This document shows positions 1 through 7,405 of a stretch of DNA of 23,115 nucleotides, in pieces (within the stretch, counting starts at the first letter, position 1; the number at the start of each line of letters is the position of its first letter). The DNA comes from an uncultured Collinsella sp. GTDB lineage: Bacteria > Actinomycetota > Coriobacteriia > Coriobacteriales > Coriobacteriaceae. Position numbers and translations under genes: made by a program. The notes beneath the pieces are model-generated. The model was not told the origin of the DNA. It did not search any database and was given only the letters and a program-made list of their open reading frames with translations. The stretch lies in NCBI GenBank assembly GCA_900768795.1, contig CAAGEH010000002.1:1-23115 (forward strand). The letters run 5' to 3'.

Positions 1-242
1 CCGATTGCGTAGAGGTCCTCGCGGCGCCAGGCGTGCCCGGCAAAGAGGATCTCCCCGGCCGTCGGCCGCAGCATCCCGCAGATCATCTTGAGCGTTGTCG
101 ACTTGCCGGCGCCGTTGGGACCGAGCAGCCCGTACACCTCGCCCTCGCGGATATGAAGGCTCACATCGGCCACGGCGTCCTGCGCCTGGTCGCCGCGGCC
201 GAAGCGCTTGGTGAGCCCACGCGTCTCGAGCATGTAACCCAT
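1..242 (-). CDS. ABC transporter ATP-binding protein, lantibiotic-protection type (N-terminal part)
   Basis: Only the first 80 or so residues are present; the gene runs off the left edge. The visible part has the N-terminal layout of an ABC ATPase: TKRFG near the start, a Walker A motif (GPNGAGKST), then KMICGMLRPTAGEI and GHAWRREDLYAIG. That last stretch resembles ATPases of the LanF/BcrA group, which export or protect against lantibiotics and bacitracin; this is family knowledge, not proof of substrate. The start at 242 is preceded on the minus strand by AAAGGA at a good distance; an in-frame ATG at 233 is a less likely alternative. Permease partners should lie beyond the left edge. The Q-loop, signature and Walker B regions cannot be checked. 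Confidence 0.9.
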   Translation of the reverse strand, partial: MGYMLETRGLTKRFGRGDQAQDAVADVSLHIREGEVYGLLGPNGAGKSTTLKMICGMLRPTAGEILFAGHAWRREDLYAI

Positions 243-392
243 GGGTTTATCCTTTCTCTTCCGGGAGCGCGGGCCGAGTCACCGTGCCCGCGCGCCTTAC
301 CTTTCGGGTTCACCATCCATGGTGGGGCGCGTTTCTAACGAAGCCGTAACGGCCGTTGAGTTCTTTTGGCGCCAACCCTTCTCGACCCGCAC

Positions 393-420
393 ATCATGAT
401 TAATTTGCTTAAAGCAACAA
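393..420 (-). promoter_or_regulatory. Candidate promoter with overlapping operator for the ABC transporter
   Basis: Reading the minus strand, TTGTTG (420-415) and CATGAT (398-393) are 16 bases apart. Between and over them lies a perfect 6-bp inverted repeat around a single base (405-417, TTGCTT-A-AAGCAA). The position fits a repressor site for the leftward ABC transporter gene. The promoter boxes are only moderately like consensus. Confidence 0.35.
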
Positions 421-452
421 CTTTCCCGATCGATGTAATCACCGAATCAAAA

Positions 453-511
453 CGTGTACATCACCCTCCAAAACCGACATTTTTCGGCATGTTTGGAGGC
501 TGATGTACACG
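453..511. repeat. 59-base long inverted repeat between divergent genes
   Basis: Arms 453-472 and 492-511 are complementary at 19 of 20 positions; the outer ends read CGTGTACATCA and TGATGTACACG. Inside sits a second small stem, CCGA (474-477) with TCGG (484-487). It lies in the 396-base gap (243-638) between the ABC ATPase gene and the rightward phosphatidyltransferase gene. No T-run follows on either strand, so it is not a standard intrinsic terminator. Apart from this repeat and the two promoter candidates I see nothing else in the gap. Confidence 0.85.
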
Positions 512-573
512 AATGTGAAATCCACCGCCGCCCAAAAGCGCCTTCCTCATGTCTGGACTCTCTATGCTTACGC

Positions 574-602
574 TGGATAGACATCGCCGGAACGGGTATA
601 GT
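574..602 (+). promoter_or_regulatory. Candidate promoter of the pgsA-garA-merR-apt group
   Basis: TGGATA (574-579) and TATAGT (597-602) are 17 bases apart, each four or five matches to the sigma-70 consensus. The expected start of transcription is about 30 bases before the GTG start codon at 639. Confidence 0.5.
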
Positions 603-638
603 AGCGAAAGTTTTGTCGTTAACCAGCGGGGGAGTCCT

Positions 639-1343
639 GTGGGCATCAAAAAGAAGATCAAAAAGGAGCTTATCGGCACTTCCGATTACCCGTCGAATAA
701 GATCTTTACGATCTCCAATTTCATCACCTTTACGCGCCTGATCCTCACCCTGGTATTTCTGTACCTGTTTGTGACGGATAACAACCGCGTCATCGCCATC
801 GTTATCTACGCCGTTGCCGCCTCTACCGACTGGATGGACGGTCAGATCGCCCGCATGACCAAGACGGTCTCGTGGCTCGGCAAGGTCATGGATCCCATCT
901 GCGACCGTGCGCTGCTGTTCACCGGCGTACTTGGGCTGGTGGTCCGCGGAGAGCTGCCCATCTGGGTCTGCGTGCTCATTATTGGCCGCGACATCTATCT
1001 GGGCATCGGCACGCTTATCGTGCGTCATTATCACCGTCGCCCCATCGATGTCGTCTTTCCCGGAAAGATTGCCACTGCACTGCTCATGACCGGCTTCTCG
1101 CTCATGCTGCTCGGGTTCCCCGTTATTGACGGCTGGCATCTGTTGCCCACCACGTACACGGCATTCCCGGGCCTCAACGGCAGCTCGGTGCCCCTCGGCA
1201 TCTTTTTTGTATACGGCGGAGTCATCTTCTCCATGCTCACCGCTGTCATCTATTCCATTAAGGGCGGGGCGGCCATTAAACAGGCCATCGCGCATCCCGA
1301 GGACGAGGACATCGACTTTCTTAACCCCGAAATCGAAGACTAA
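639..1343 (+). CDS. CDP-alcohol phosphatidyltransferase (PgsA-like)
   Basis: Membrane enzyme that swaps CMP of CDP-diacylglycerol for an alcohol, most likely glycerol-3-phosphate, to make phosphatidylglycerol phosphate. The full family signature is visible: DWMDGQIAR, eight residues, then GKVMDPICD, giving the D-x2-DG-x2-AR-x8-G-x3-D-x3-D pattern. Several hydrophobic segments surround it, and the C-terminus is an acidic tail (EDEDIDFLNPEIED). I chose the GTG at 639 because GGGGGA lies just upstream; an ATG at 549 would start before the promoter and add 30 unlikely residues. Length 234 aa is slightly long for PgsA. A second family member lies at 21670-22308, so this copy may have a distinct product (cardiolipin or phosphatidylinositol phosphate type). 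The neighbours downstream match the M. tuberculosis order pgsA2...garA-merR. Confidence 0.9.
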   Translation: MGIKKKIKKELIGTSDYPSNKIFTISNFITFTRLILTLVFLYLFVTDNNRVIAIVIYAVAASTDWMDGQIARMTKTVSWLGKVMDPICDRALLFTGVLGLVVRGELPIWVCVLIIGRDIYLGIGTLIVRHYHRRPIDVVFPGKIATALLMTGFSLMLLGFPVIDGWHLLPTTYTAFPGLNGSSVPLGIFFVYGGVIFSMLTAVIYSIKGGAAIKQAIAHPEDEDIDFLNPEIED

Positions 1344-1408
1344 GTCGTTGGGGTATGATTACGTACGGTTCATTCTTTGCGGCGTGGCCGCGTTAGATAG
1401 GGGTTGCC

Positions 1409-1843
1409 ATGGACAACAAGGTTAACAATATGCCTCAGAACGATAAGACTGCGGACGCTACCTGCGTTTTCCGTGTTCCTTCGAGCGATGTCACCGCTCC
1501 CGACCTCATGGCCAACGTGCACATCACCGCTCCGGTTCTGTCCATCGTCAAGGGTCCGCAGACCGGAGCTGCCTTTGAACTCGAGGACGACGTGACCACC
1601 ATCGGCCGCGATCCCGCGAACGGCATCTTCCTCAACGACATGACTGTCTCGCGCAGCCACGCACGCATTATTCGTGAGGGCTTGGGCGCTCGTATTGAGG
1701 ATCTGGGCTCGCTCAACGGCACCTGGGTCGACGGCGCCATCGTCAACGGTGCTCCGCTGCACGACGGCTCTTCCGTTCAGATCGGTACGTTCACGCTCAT
1801 CTACCACGAGAGCACGCCGGAGCGCATCGAAACCGGTGAGTAG
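1409..1843 (+). CDS. FHA-domain protein, GarA/OdhI-like
   Basis: A 144-aa soluble protein with one forkhead-associated domain, which binds phosphothreonine. Visible FHA marks are GRD at 66-68, SRSHARI at 81-87 and SLNGTWVDG at 101-109, containing the Arg, Ser-Arg-x-His and Asn-Gly residues that hold the phosphopeptide. The N-terminal tail has ADATCVFR at 15-22, which resembles the phosphorylated ETTSVFR stretch of mycobacterial GarA and corynebacterial OdhI, where the tail binds its own FHA domain. Those proteins inhibit 2-oxoglutarate dehydrogenase and related enzymes; whether the target exists here is not visible. AGGGG precedes the ATG at 1409. A TATGAT at 1353-1358 could serve as an extra promoter. 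The MerR gene starts 3 bases after the stop codon. Confidence 0.88.
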   Translation: MDNKVNNMPQNDKTADATCVFRVPSSDVTAPDLMANVHITAPVLSIVKGPQTGAAFELEDDVTTIGRDPANGIFLNDMTVSRSHARIIREGLGARIEDLGSLNGTWVDGAIVNGAPLHDGSSVQIGTFTLIYHESTPERIETGE

Positions 1844-1846
1844 GTA

Positions 1847-2731
1847 ATGGCCGAACGCAACTATCTGAGTATCGGCCAAGTCGTCAACCTACTTCGAGGC
1901 GCATACCCCGATCTATCGAACTCAAAAATTAGATTTCTAGAAGATGAGGGGCTCATCACCCCTCATCGTACGCCTAAGGGGTATCGCCAGTACTCAAAGG
2001 AAGACGTTGACCGTCTCGAGGTCATCCTGCACCTGCAGAAGACCCGCTACATGCCGCTCAACGTCATTAAGCAGCGCTTGGAAAACGCAACGGACCTGTC
2101 CACTTTGGCTTACGAGGTGGGTCTTCTGTCCGATGTTCCGCTTAAGACGGAGCCCAAGGAGACCAAGCAAAAGCTGCACCCCATCGAGACGATCCCCGAT
2201 ATGCTCGGCGTTGAGATTTCGTTTATCCGCTCCCTTGCCGAGAACGATCTTATCCGCATCATCAAGAGCCCGCAGAACCGAGAGCTCGTGGATGGCCGAG
2301 ATTTCCCGATTATCCGTTACTGCTCGGAGCTGTCGCGTTTCCACATTGAGCCGCGCAACCTGCGTCAGTACGTATCGTCGGCAAACCGCGAGTCCTCGAT
2401 GTTTGAGCAGGTTCTCGTGAGCATGCTCGGCATGGATACCTCCGATGACGAGCGCGACGCCAAGCTCGAGCGCGCTTTTAAGAAGCTGCACGACCTCACC
2501 GAGGGTGTGCACACCGCGCTACTTAAGAACCGTGTCTTTGAGTCGCTCAACGCCGTGGTCGAGGACGCTGACATCGATGCCCTCGATGAAGAGATCGCGC
2601 GTTCCGAATCCACCAAGGCTAAAAGCGATGGGGCAAGCGTCCCCGCGGTTGCCGCGCACGAGGAGTCGCTCGTGCAACCGTCCAAGGTCGTCGTCCCCTC
2701 GCATAACCCGTCTGCTGACACGGGTAAATAA
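1847..2731 (+). CDS. MerR-family transcriptional regulator (Rv1828-like)
   Basis: DNA-binding regulator of 294 aa. The N-terminal winged-helix is plain: SIGQVVNLL, then IRFLEDEGLITPHR and GYRQYSKEDVDRL within the first 57 residues. The rest of the protein is much longer than in metal- or drug-sensing MerR proteins and lacks clustered Cys residues. A second region near residues 115-165 (DMLGVEISFIRSLAENDLI, then YCSELSRFHIEPRN) looks like a repeated MerR-type fold, as in Rv1828. The C-terminal 40 residues are low-complexity and probably disordered. It starts 3 bases after the FHA gene and uses GGTGAG inside the end of that gene as ribosome site. Target genes are unknown; the conserved pairing with garA suggests a shared metabolic role. 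Confidence 0.88.
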   Translation: MAERNYLSIGQVVNLLRGAYPDLSNSKIRFLEDEGLITPHRTPKGYRQYSKEDVDRLEVILHLQKTRYMPLNVIKQRLENATDLSTLAYEVGLLSDVPLKTEPKETKQKLHPIETIPDMLGVEISFIRSLAENDLIRIIKSPQNRELVDGRDFPIIRYCSELSRFHIEPRNLRQYVSSANRESSMFEQVLVSMLGMDTSDDERDAKLERAFKKLHDLTEGVHTALLKNRVFESLNAVVEDADIDALDEEIARSESTKAKSDGASVPAVAAHEESLVQPSKVVVPSHNPSADTGK

Positions 2732-2767
2732 TCGCCGTCCACCCGGCAATCCATGAAAGGTCACGCC

Positions 2768-3298
2768 ATGTACGACTTCGAATCTCACATCGTCGATATC
2801 CCCGACTATCCCGAGCCCGGAGTCGTCTTTAAGGACATCACGCCGCTCTTTGGCAATCCCGAGGCTCTGAAGGCCATGGTGGATGCCCTGGCCGAGCATT
2901 TTGCTGGCATGGGTATCACCAAGGTCGTCGGCCCCGAGGCTCGCGGTTTTATGGTGGGCGTACCCGTGGCCGTCGCCCTGGGCGCCGGCTTTGTTCCCGC
3001 ACGTAAGCCGGGCAAACTGCCGCGTAAGACGGTAAGCGAGAGCTACGAACTCGAGTATGGAACGGATTCTATCGAGATCCACGCCGATGCCATCAGCTCT
3101 AAAGATACCGTGTTGATTCTGGACGACTTGGTCGCGACGGGCGGAACCGTCGAGGCAACAGGTAAACTGGTGCGAGATATGGGCGCAAAGCTTGTGGGCT
3201 ACGGTTGTATCCTTGAGCTTGCGTTTCTCAACCCGCGCAAGAAGCTCACGCCTTCTAACGAGGACGTTGAGCTCTTTAGCCTGGTAACGGTGGACTAG
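2768..3298 (+). CDS. apt: Adenine phosphoribosyltransferase
   Basis: Cytosolic purine-salvage enzyme that makes AMP and pyrophosphate from adenine and PRPP. The protein of 176 aa has the expected DIPDYPEPGVVFKDITPL start, GPEARGF at 55-61 for base recognition, and the PRPP-binding loop VLILDDLVATGGT at 115-127. I chose the ATG at 2768 over 2753 because AAAGG (2756-2760) sits 7 bases ahead of it, and the family begins close to this point. It follows merR by 36 bases and is followed by the secreted hydrolase gene with only 32 bases between and no terminator, so it is probably part of the same transcript. Confidence 0.96.
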   Translation: MYDFESHIVDIPDYPEPGVVFKDITPLFGNPEALKAMVDALAEHFAGMGITKVVGPEARGFMVGVPVAVALGAGFVPARKPGKLPRKTVSESYELEYGTDSIEIHADAISSKDTVLILDDLVATGGTVEATGKLVRDMGAKLVGYGCILELAFLNPRKKLTPSNEDVELFSLVTVD

Positions 3299-3330
3299 CC
3301 GCTACCCTTAGATACCGGAAAGGAAGCTAC

Positions 3331-4464
<1,134 letters not shown>

Positions 4465-4487
4465 TTTATTACTGCAGCGAACGAACG

Positions 4488-4527
4488 TGGGCCTCGCGAT
4501 CTTGAGTCACGAGGCCCATTCTTTTTT
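4488..4527 (+). terminator. Intrinsic terminator after the NlpC/P60 gene
   Basis: A perfect 9-bp stem (TGGGCCTCG at 4488-4496 with CGAGGCCCA at 4510-4518) is followed by TTCTTTTTT. It ends the rightward series that begins at the phosphatidyltransferase gene. Confidence 0.9.
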
Positions 4528-4545
4528 CCCTTACCGTTTGGCATA

Positions 4546-4594
4546 TGATCAGTACGGCTATCTAGTATTCAAAACTAGATAGCCGTACTGATCA
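4546..4594. repeat. Perfect 21-bp inverted repeat upstream of degV
   Basis: Arms 4546-4566 and 4574-4594 are exact reverse complements, with a 7-base loop (ATTCAAA). The left arm starts TGATCAGTACGG and ends TATCTAGT. No T-run follows on either strand. The right arm ends 14 bases before a perfect TATAAT, so it covers the place where the -35 box of the degV promoter should be. This suggests an operator or a structural DNA site. Confidence 0.9.
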
Positions 4595-4608
4595 ATCAAA
4601 AAGATGGC

Positions 4609-4614
4609 TATAAT
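4609..4614 (+). promoter_or_regulatory. -10 box of degV promoter
   Basis: A perfect TATAAT lies 29 bases before the degV start codon. No good -35 box is present at 16-18 bases upstream; that place is occupied by the right arm of the 21-bp inverted repeat (TACTGA at 4586-4591 is the best fit). The promoter may therefore depend on a bound protein or be blocked by one. Confidence 0.55.
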
Positions 4615-4643
4615 TGTTGGGGAACAATTAGAAAGGACCCTCA

Positions 4644-5510
4644 ATGAGCTGGGCACTTATCTCCGATTCGAGCTGCAATCTTCGCGATTGGCAACCAACC
4701 GCACCTCATACCACCTTTGCATTTGCACCCCTTAAGATCCGAGTGGGGGAGCGCGAATTTATCGACAACCTCTCGCTCGATGTTCACGAGCTCAATTGCG
4801 CCGTGCAGGCGGAGTCGAGCGCTTCTTCGAGCGCCTGTCCAAGCGTAGGGGAGTGGGCTGAACTCTTTAGGCTTGCCGACAAGACGATCTGCATGCCCAT
4901 CTCGGAGGGCGTATCGGGAAGCTACAATGCCGCGGCCACCGCACGTGACATGGTGCTTGCCGAAGAGCCCAACCGTCAGATTCACCTGGTCAATTCGCGG
5001 GCAGCGGGCGGCAAGATGGACCTGATCTTCTTGCTATTCGATCGCTATCTTGCAAGTAACCCGGATGTTTCCTTTGAGGATGCCTGCGCTTACTTCGATA
5101 GCCTCGAGCAAAACAGCAAGATCCTCTTTAGCCTATGTAATTACGAGAACCTTGCGAAGGCCGGACGTATTCCCAAGGCAGCCGGGGTCATCGCCAATAA
5201 ACTCAACATTCGAGTTTTAGGCACAGCAAGCGAGGCGGGGGAGATTAAGCTCGTTGGTCACACCCGTGGCGAAAAGAAGATGCTTGGCAAGATTGTCGAT
5301 ACCATGGAGGCCGAGGGCTTTACCGGCGGCGAGGTCGTTATCGACCATGTCGAGAACGAAGCGGGCGCCCAGGCACTTGCCAGCCGCATTGTGGAGCATT
5401 GGCCAGGCTCCAAGACTATCATCATGCCCTGCAACGGGCTAGATTCTTACTATGCCGAGGTGCACGGCCTCATCATCGGCTACGGCATGGGCGTGGCATC
5501 GGGCCGATAA
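4644..5510 (+). CDS. DegV family (FakB-like) fatty acid-binding protein
   Basis: Cytosolic protein of 288 aa that, in this family, binds a fatty acid and presents it to the kinase FakA for phosphorylation and entry into phospholipid synthesis. Family marks: ISDSSCNL at 6-13, PISEGVSGSYNAA at 85-97, NLAKAGRIPKAAG at 169-181 and the closing GLIIGYGMG at 275-283. AAAGGA precedes the ATG. The gene stands alone, between its own promoter with a 21-bp inverted repeat and a terminator shared with the convergent DUF1836 gene. The residues 50-75 segment (AVQAESSASSSACPS) is a Ser/Ala-rich insertion not expected in the core fold. Which fatty acid it binds cannot be read from sequence. Confidence 0.92.
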   Translation: MSWALISDSSCNLRDWQPTAPHTTFAFAPLKIRVGEREFIDNLSLDVHELNCAVQAESSASSSACPSVGEWAELFRLADKTICMPISEGVSGSYNAAATARDMVLAEEPNRQIHLVNSRAAGGKMDLIFLLFDRYLASNPDVSFEDACAYFDSLEQNSKILFSLCNYENLAKAGRIPKAAGVIANKLNIRVLGTASEAGEIKLVGHTRGEKKMLGKIVDTMEAEGFTGGEVVIDHVENEAGAQALASRIVEHWPGSKTIIMPCNGLDSYYAEVHGLIIGYGMGVASGR

Positions 5511-5529
5511 TTTCCAACTAAACAAACGC

Positions 5530-5573
5530 ACGGGCGGGATAAGGGGCCAGCGGCTCTTTATCCCGCCCGTTTT
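5530..5573. terminator. Bidirectional intrinsic terminator between degV and DUF1836
   Basis: A perfect 13-bp stem (ACGGGCGGGATAA at 5530-5542 with its complement at 5558-5570) is followed by TTT on the plus strand, and by GCGTTTGTTT on the minus strand. Both flanking genes converge on it. Confidence 0.88.
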
Positions 5574-5582
5574 ATACCTCGG

Positions 5583-6194
5583 TTAGCTATTAAACCCATT
5601 GAACTTGAGATAACTCATCAGGTACGCCTTCGAAACGAAGGATGAAACCGCACTGCGTACGAGCAGTGACTCGCGCGTAACCTGATGTGCGGTATCGGGC
5701 ACGGGAGTCTGCTCAACGGAAAACGCCGCACGAATCGATGCCTCAAGTTGATCGACAACATAATCGAAAGCGGTCGGAGCGTCGTAGCTCAAGCGCTGAA
5801 TATTAAAAAGCGCCTGAACGGCAGCGATGGGTAGCACCTGCTTAAAGATACAAATGGCGATGAGACGCGCAATCTGCTCACGGCCATACTGTTTTTTAAC
5901 CGGAGCAGGAACGAGGCCGACCTTCACGTAGTTATTGATCATCGATGGCGTGATAACGGGCTGCTCTACGCAAATCGAAAGCGGCTCCATCCACAGCGCA
6001 ACATATTCAATAACCTGATCGCGATAGAGCGTTACGTTGGGCAGCTGGTCATAGCGTGGCAAGCTCAACGCGTTGAGTCTTCCCACCATATCGGACTGAA
6101 TAAATGCATCCGGCAGCACCGTCGGCTGAATATCCTCGGGCTTAATGCTGACCGATGTATCGGACATCGGGATAACATGTTTAGCGTGGTTCAT
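5583..6194 (-). CDS. DUF1836 domain protein, probable DNA-binding regulator
   Basis: A 203-aa protein with a DUF1836 domain. Residues about 45-125 contain LPRYDQLPNVTLYRDQVIEYV, then ITPSMINNYVKVGLVP and QYGREQIARLIAI, a MerR-like helix-turn-helix arrangement. The function of this family is not established; DNA binding is inferred from the fold-like pattern. I chose the ATG at 6194 because GGAGG is 6 bases upstream; longer starts up to 6323 would run through a hairpin and promoter-like DNA. The gene converges on degV. Its upstream region shares the 11-mer CAAAACTAGAT with the degV inverted repeat (see findings), so it may act on both. Composition is more AT-rich than nearby genes. Confidence 0.8.
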   Translation of the reverse strand: MNHAKHVIPMSDTSVSIKPEDIQPTVLPDAFIQSDMVGRLNALSLPRYDQLPNVTLYRDQVIEYVALWMEPLSICVEQPVITPSMINNYVKVGLVPAPVKKQYGREQIARLIAICIFKQVLPIAAVQALFNIQRLSYDAPTAFDYVVDQLEASIRAAFSVEQTPVPDTAHQVTRESLLVRSAVSSFVSKAYLMSYLKFNGFNS

Positions 6195-6218
6195 AAGAGG
6201 CCTCCGTTCGTTTTCTAT

Positions 6219-6244
6219 ATTGTATTCTAGGTCATCTAGTTTTG
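6219..6244 (-). promoter_or_regulatory. Candidate DUF1836 promoter and operator
   Basis: On the minus strand CAAAACTAGAT (6244-6234) is followed by a CTAG-N5-CTAG pair (6239-6227) and then TACAAT (6224-6219). The last is a possible -10 box about 25 bases before the start codon. The -35 is weak. Confidence 0.35.
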
Positions 6245-6266
6245 CATACCACATAGCCGCTAAGTA

Positions 6267-6308
6267 AAAGTGGTTGGACAGCACATTGAAGCACCGTTCA
6301 ACCACTTT
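6267..6308 (-). terminator. Possible trxB terminator hairpin
   Basis: A perfect 10-bp stem (AAAGTGGTTG at 6267-6276, CAACCACTTT at 6299-6308) lies 41 bases beyond the trxB stop. On the minus strand it ends in CACTTTTACTT, a short T-rich stretch. The 22-base loop and weak T-run make it uncertain. Confidence 0.4.
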
Positions 6309-6348
6309 GTTTAAAGATAGCAACCTTACATAAGATATATTATCGTAC

Positions 6349-7287
6349 TTATGCGCGTAGGAAAGCGTATGCGCTGGTTGCCGCTATGGCTCCGTCCGAA
6401 ACGGCGGTCACAACCTGGCGTAAACGCTTGGAACGGATATCGCCGGCTGCGAATAAGCCGGGCGTACGGGTGGCCATCGAATCATCGGTAACAATGCCGC
6501 CGTCGGGAGCCAGATCGACTAGATGCTCAACAAGCTCGGTATGTGGTTGCGTCCCCGTAAAGACAAAAATGCCAAATGAGCCAGGCTCAAAGGACTCAGT
6601 GTACATTTCACCAGTCGCATTGTCCTTGAATGTGATTGTCGTGGGCATCGCTTCACCAGAAAGCTTAACAATACTAGCTTGGTACCTAACTGAAATATTG
6701 TCCTTAGCAAGAACCTTATTCACAACGCCCTCGGGTGAACGGAACTGATCGCGACGCAGCACGATGGTCACGCTGCTGGCAATGTCGGACAGGAACAGCG
6801 CCTCCTCGCATGCCGAATTGCCGCCTCCGATAACAAAGACCTGCTTGCCACGGAAGAACATCCCGTCACACGTCGCGCAATACGAAACGCCACGACCGCG
6901 ATACTTGTCCTCGCCAACAAAACCCGCAGGACGCGGCGTGGCGCCCATGCACGCAATGACGCTCTTGGCCACTGTGTCGACCATATCATGATGGATGGTA
7001 AATTGAGCCGCATCGGCATCGTAATCGACGCCCGTCACCATACTCCATTCAACCTGAGCCCCCAGGCCTTCAGCATGCTGTTGGAACCGCTCACCAAGTT
7101 CGACACCGCTCAGTAGCGGAATGCCAGGATAATTCTCAATCTCGTTGGATGTGGCGATCTGTCCGCCCGACATGCCCTGCTCAAGGACAGTCGTCGTCAG
7201 GTTGGCGCGCGCCGCATAAATGGCGGCAGCATAGCCCGCAGGACCGCCGCCGATAATCGCAACATCGATCGTCTGATCGGTAGTCAT
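6349..7287 (-). CDS. trxB: Thioredoxin reductase
   Basis: Flavoenzyme that passes electrons from NADPH to thioredoxin. The protein of 312 aa has the usual length. FAD-binding GGGPAG is at 13-18, the redox pair CATC at 137-140 and the NADPH-binding GGGNSA at 154-159; the end TPGLFAAGDIR and RQVVTAVSDGAIAA is typical for FAD contact. I chose the ATG at 7287 (MTTDQTIDVAIIGGG) because GAGAGGA precedes it and the longer frame up to 7362 adds 25 residues unlike the family. No thioredoxin gene is adjacent. The segment coding for about residues 190-240 (plus-strand 6570-6720) is visibly AT-rich compared with the rest (see findings). Transcribed away from the glycosyltransferase gene. Confidence 0.95.
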   Translation of the reverse strand: MTTDQTIDVAIIGGGPAGYAAAIYAARANLTTTVLEQGMSGGQIATSNEIENYPGIPLLSGVELGERFQQHAEGLGAQVEWSMVTGVDYDADAAQFTIHHDMVDTVAKSVIACMGATPRPAGFVGEDKYRGRGVSYCATCDGMFFRGKQVFVIGGGNSACEEALFLSDIASSVTIVLRRDQFRSPEGVVNKVLAKDNISVRYQASIVKLSGEAMPTTITFKDNATGEMYTESFEPGSFGIFVFTGTQPHTELVEHLVDLAPDGGIVTDDSMATRTPGLFAAGDIRSKRLRQVVTAVSDGAIAATSAYAFLRA

Positions 7288-7362
7288 GGAGAGTCCTCTC
7301 GTCGAAACGTTGTCGTTCTTTGCGCTCATACCCAAATTTACGTGAACGTGACACTCATGCAC

Positions 7363-7368
7363 TACAAT
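7363..7368 (+). promoter_or_regulatory. Candidate -10 box for the glycosyltransferase gene
   Basis: TACAAT lies 38 bases ahead of the ATG at 7406 in the trxB/glycosyltransferase divergent gap. No convincing -35 was found at 16-18 bases. Confidence 0.35.
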
Positions 7369-7405
7369 GATAAATCCGTGTTACAACGTCGAAGGGGAGT
7401 TATCG

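Noticed and set aside
447..1295. Minus-strand frame of 282 codons opposite the first phosphatidyltransferase
   Set aside because: The translation is hydrophilic and His/Asp-rich, typical of an antisense shadow; the plus-strand frame has the full enzyme signature.
5583..6323. Longer start (6323) for the DUF1836 gene
   Set aside because: The added 43 residues cover the promoter-like DNA and the hairpin; the GGAGG-preceded ATG at 6194 is much better.
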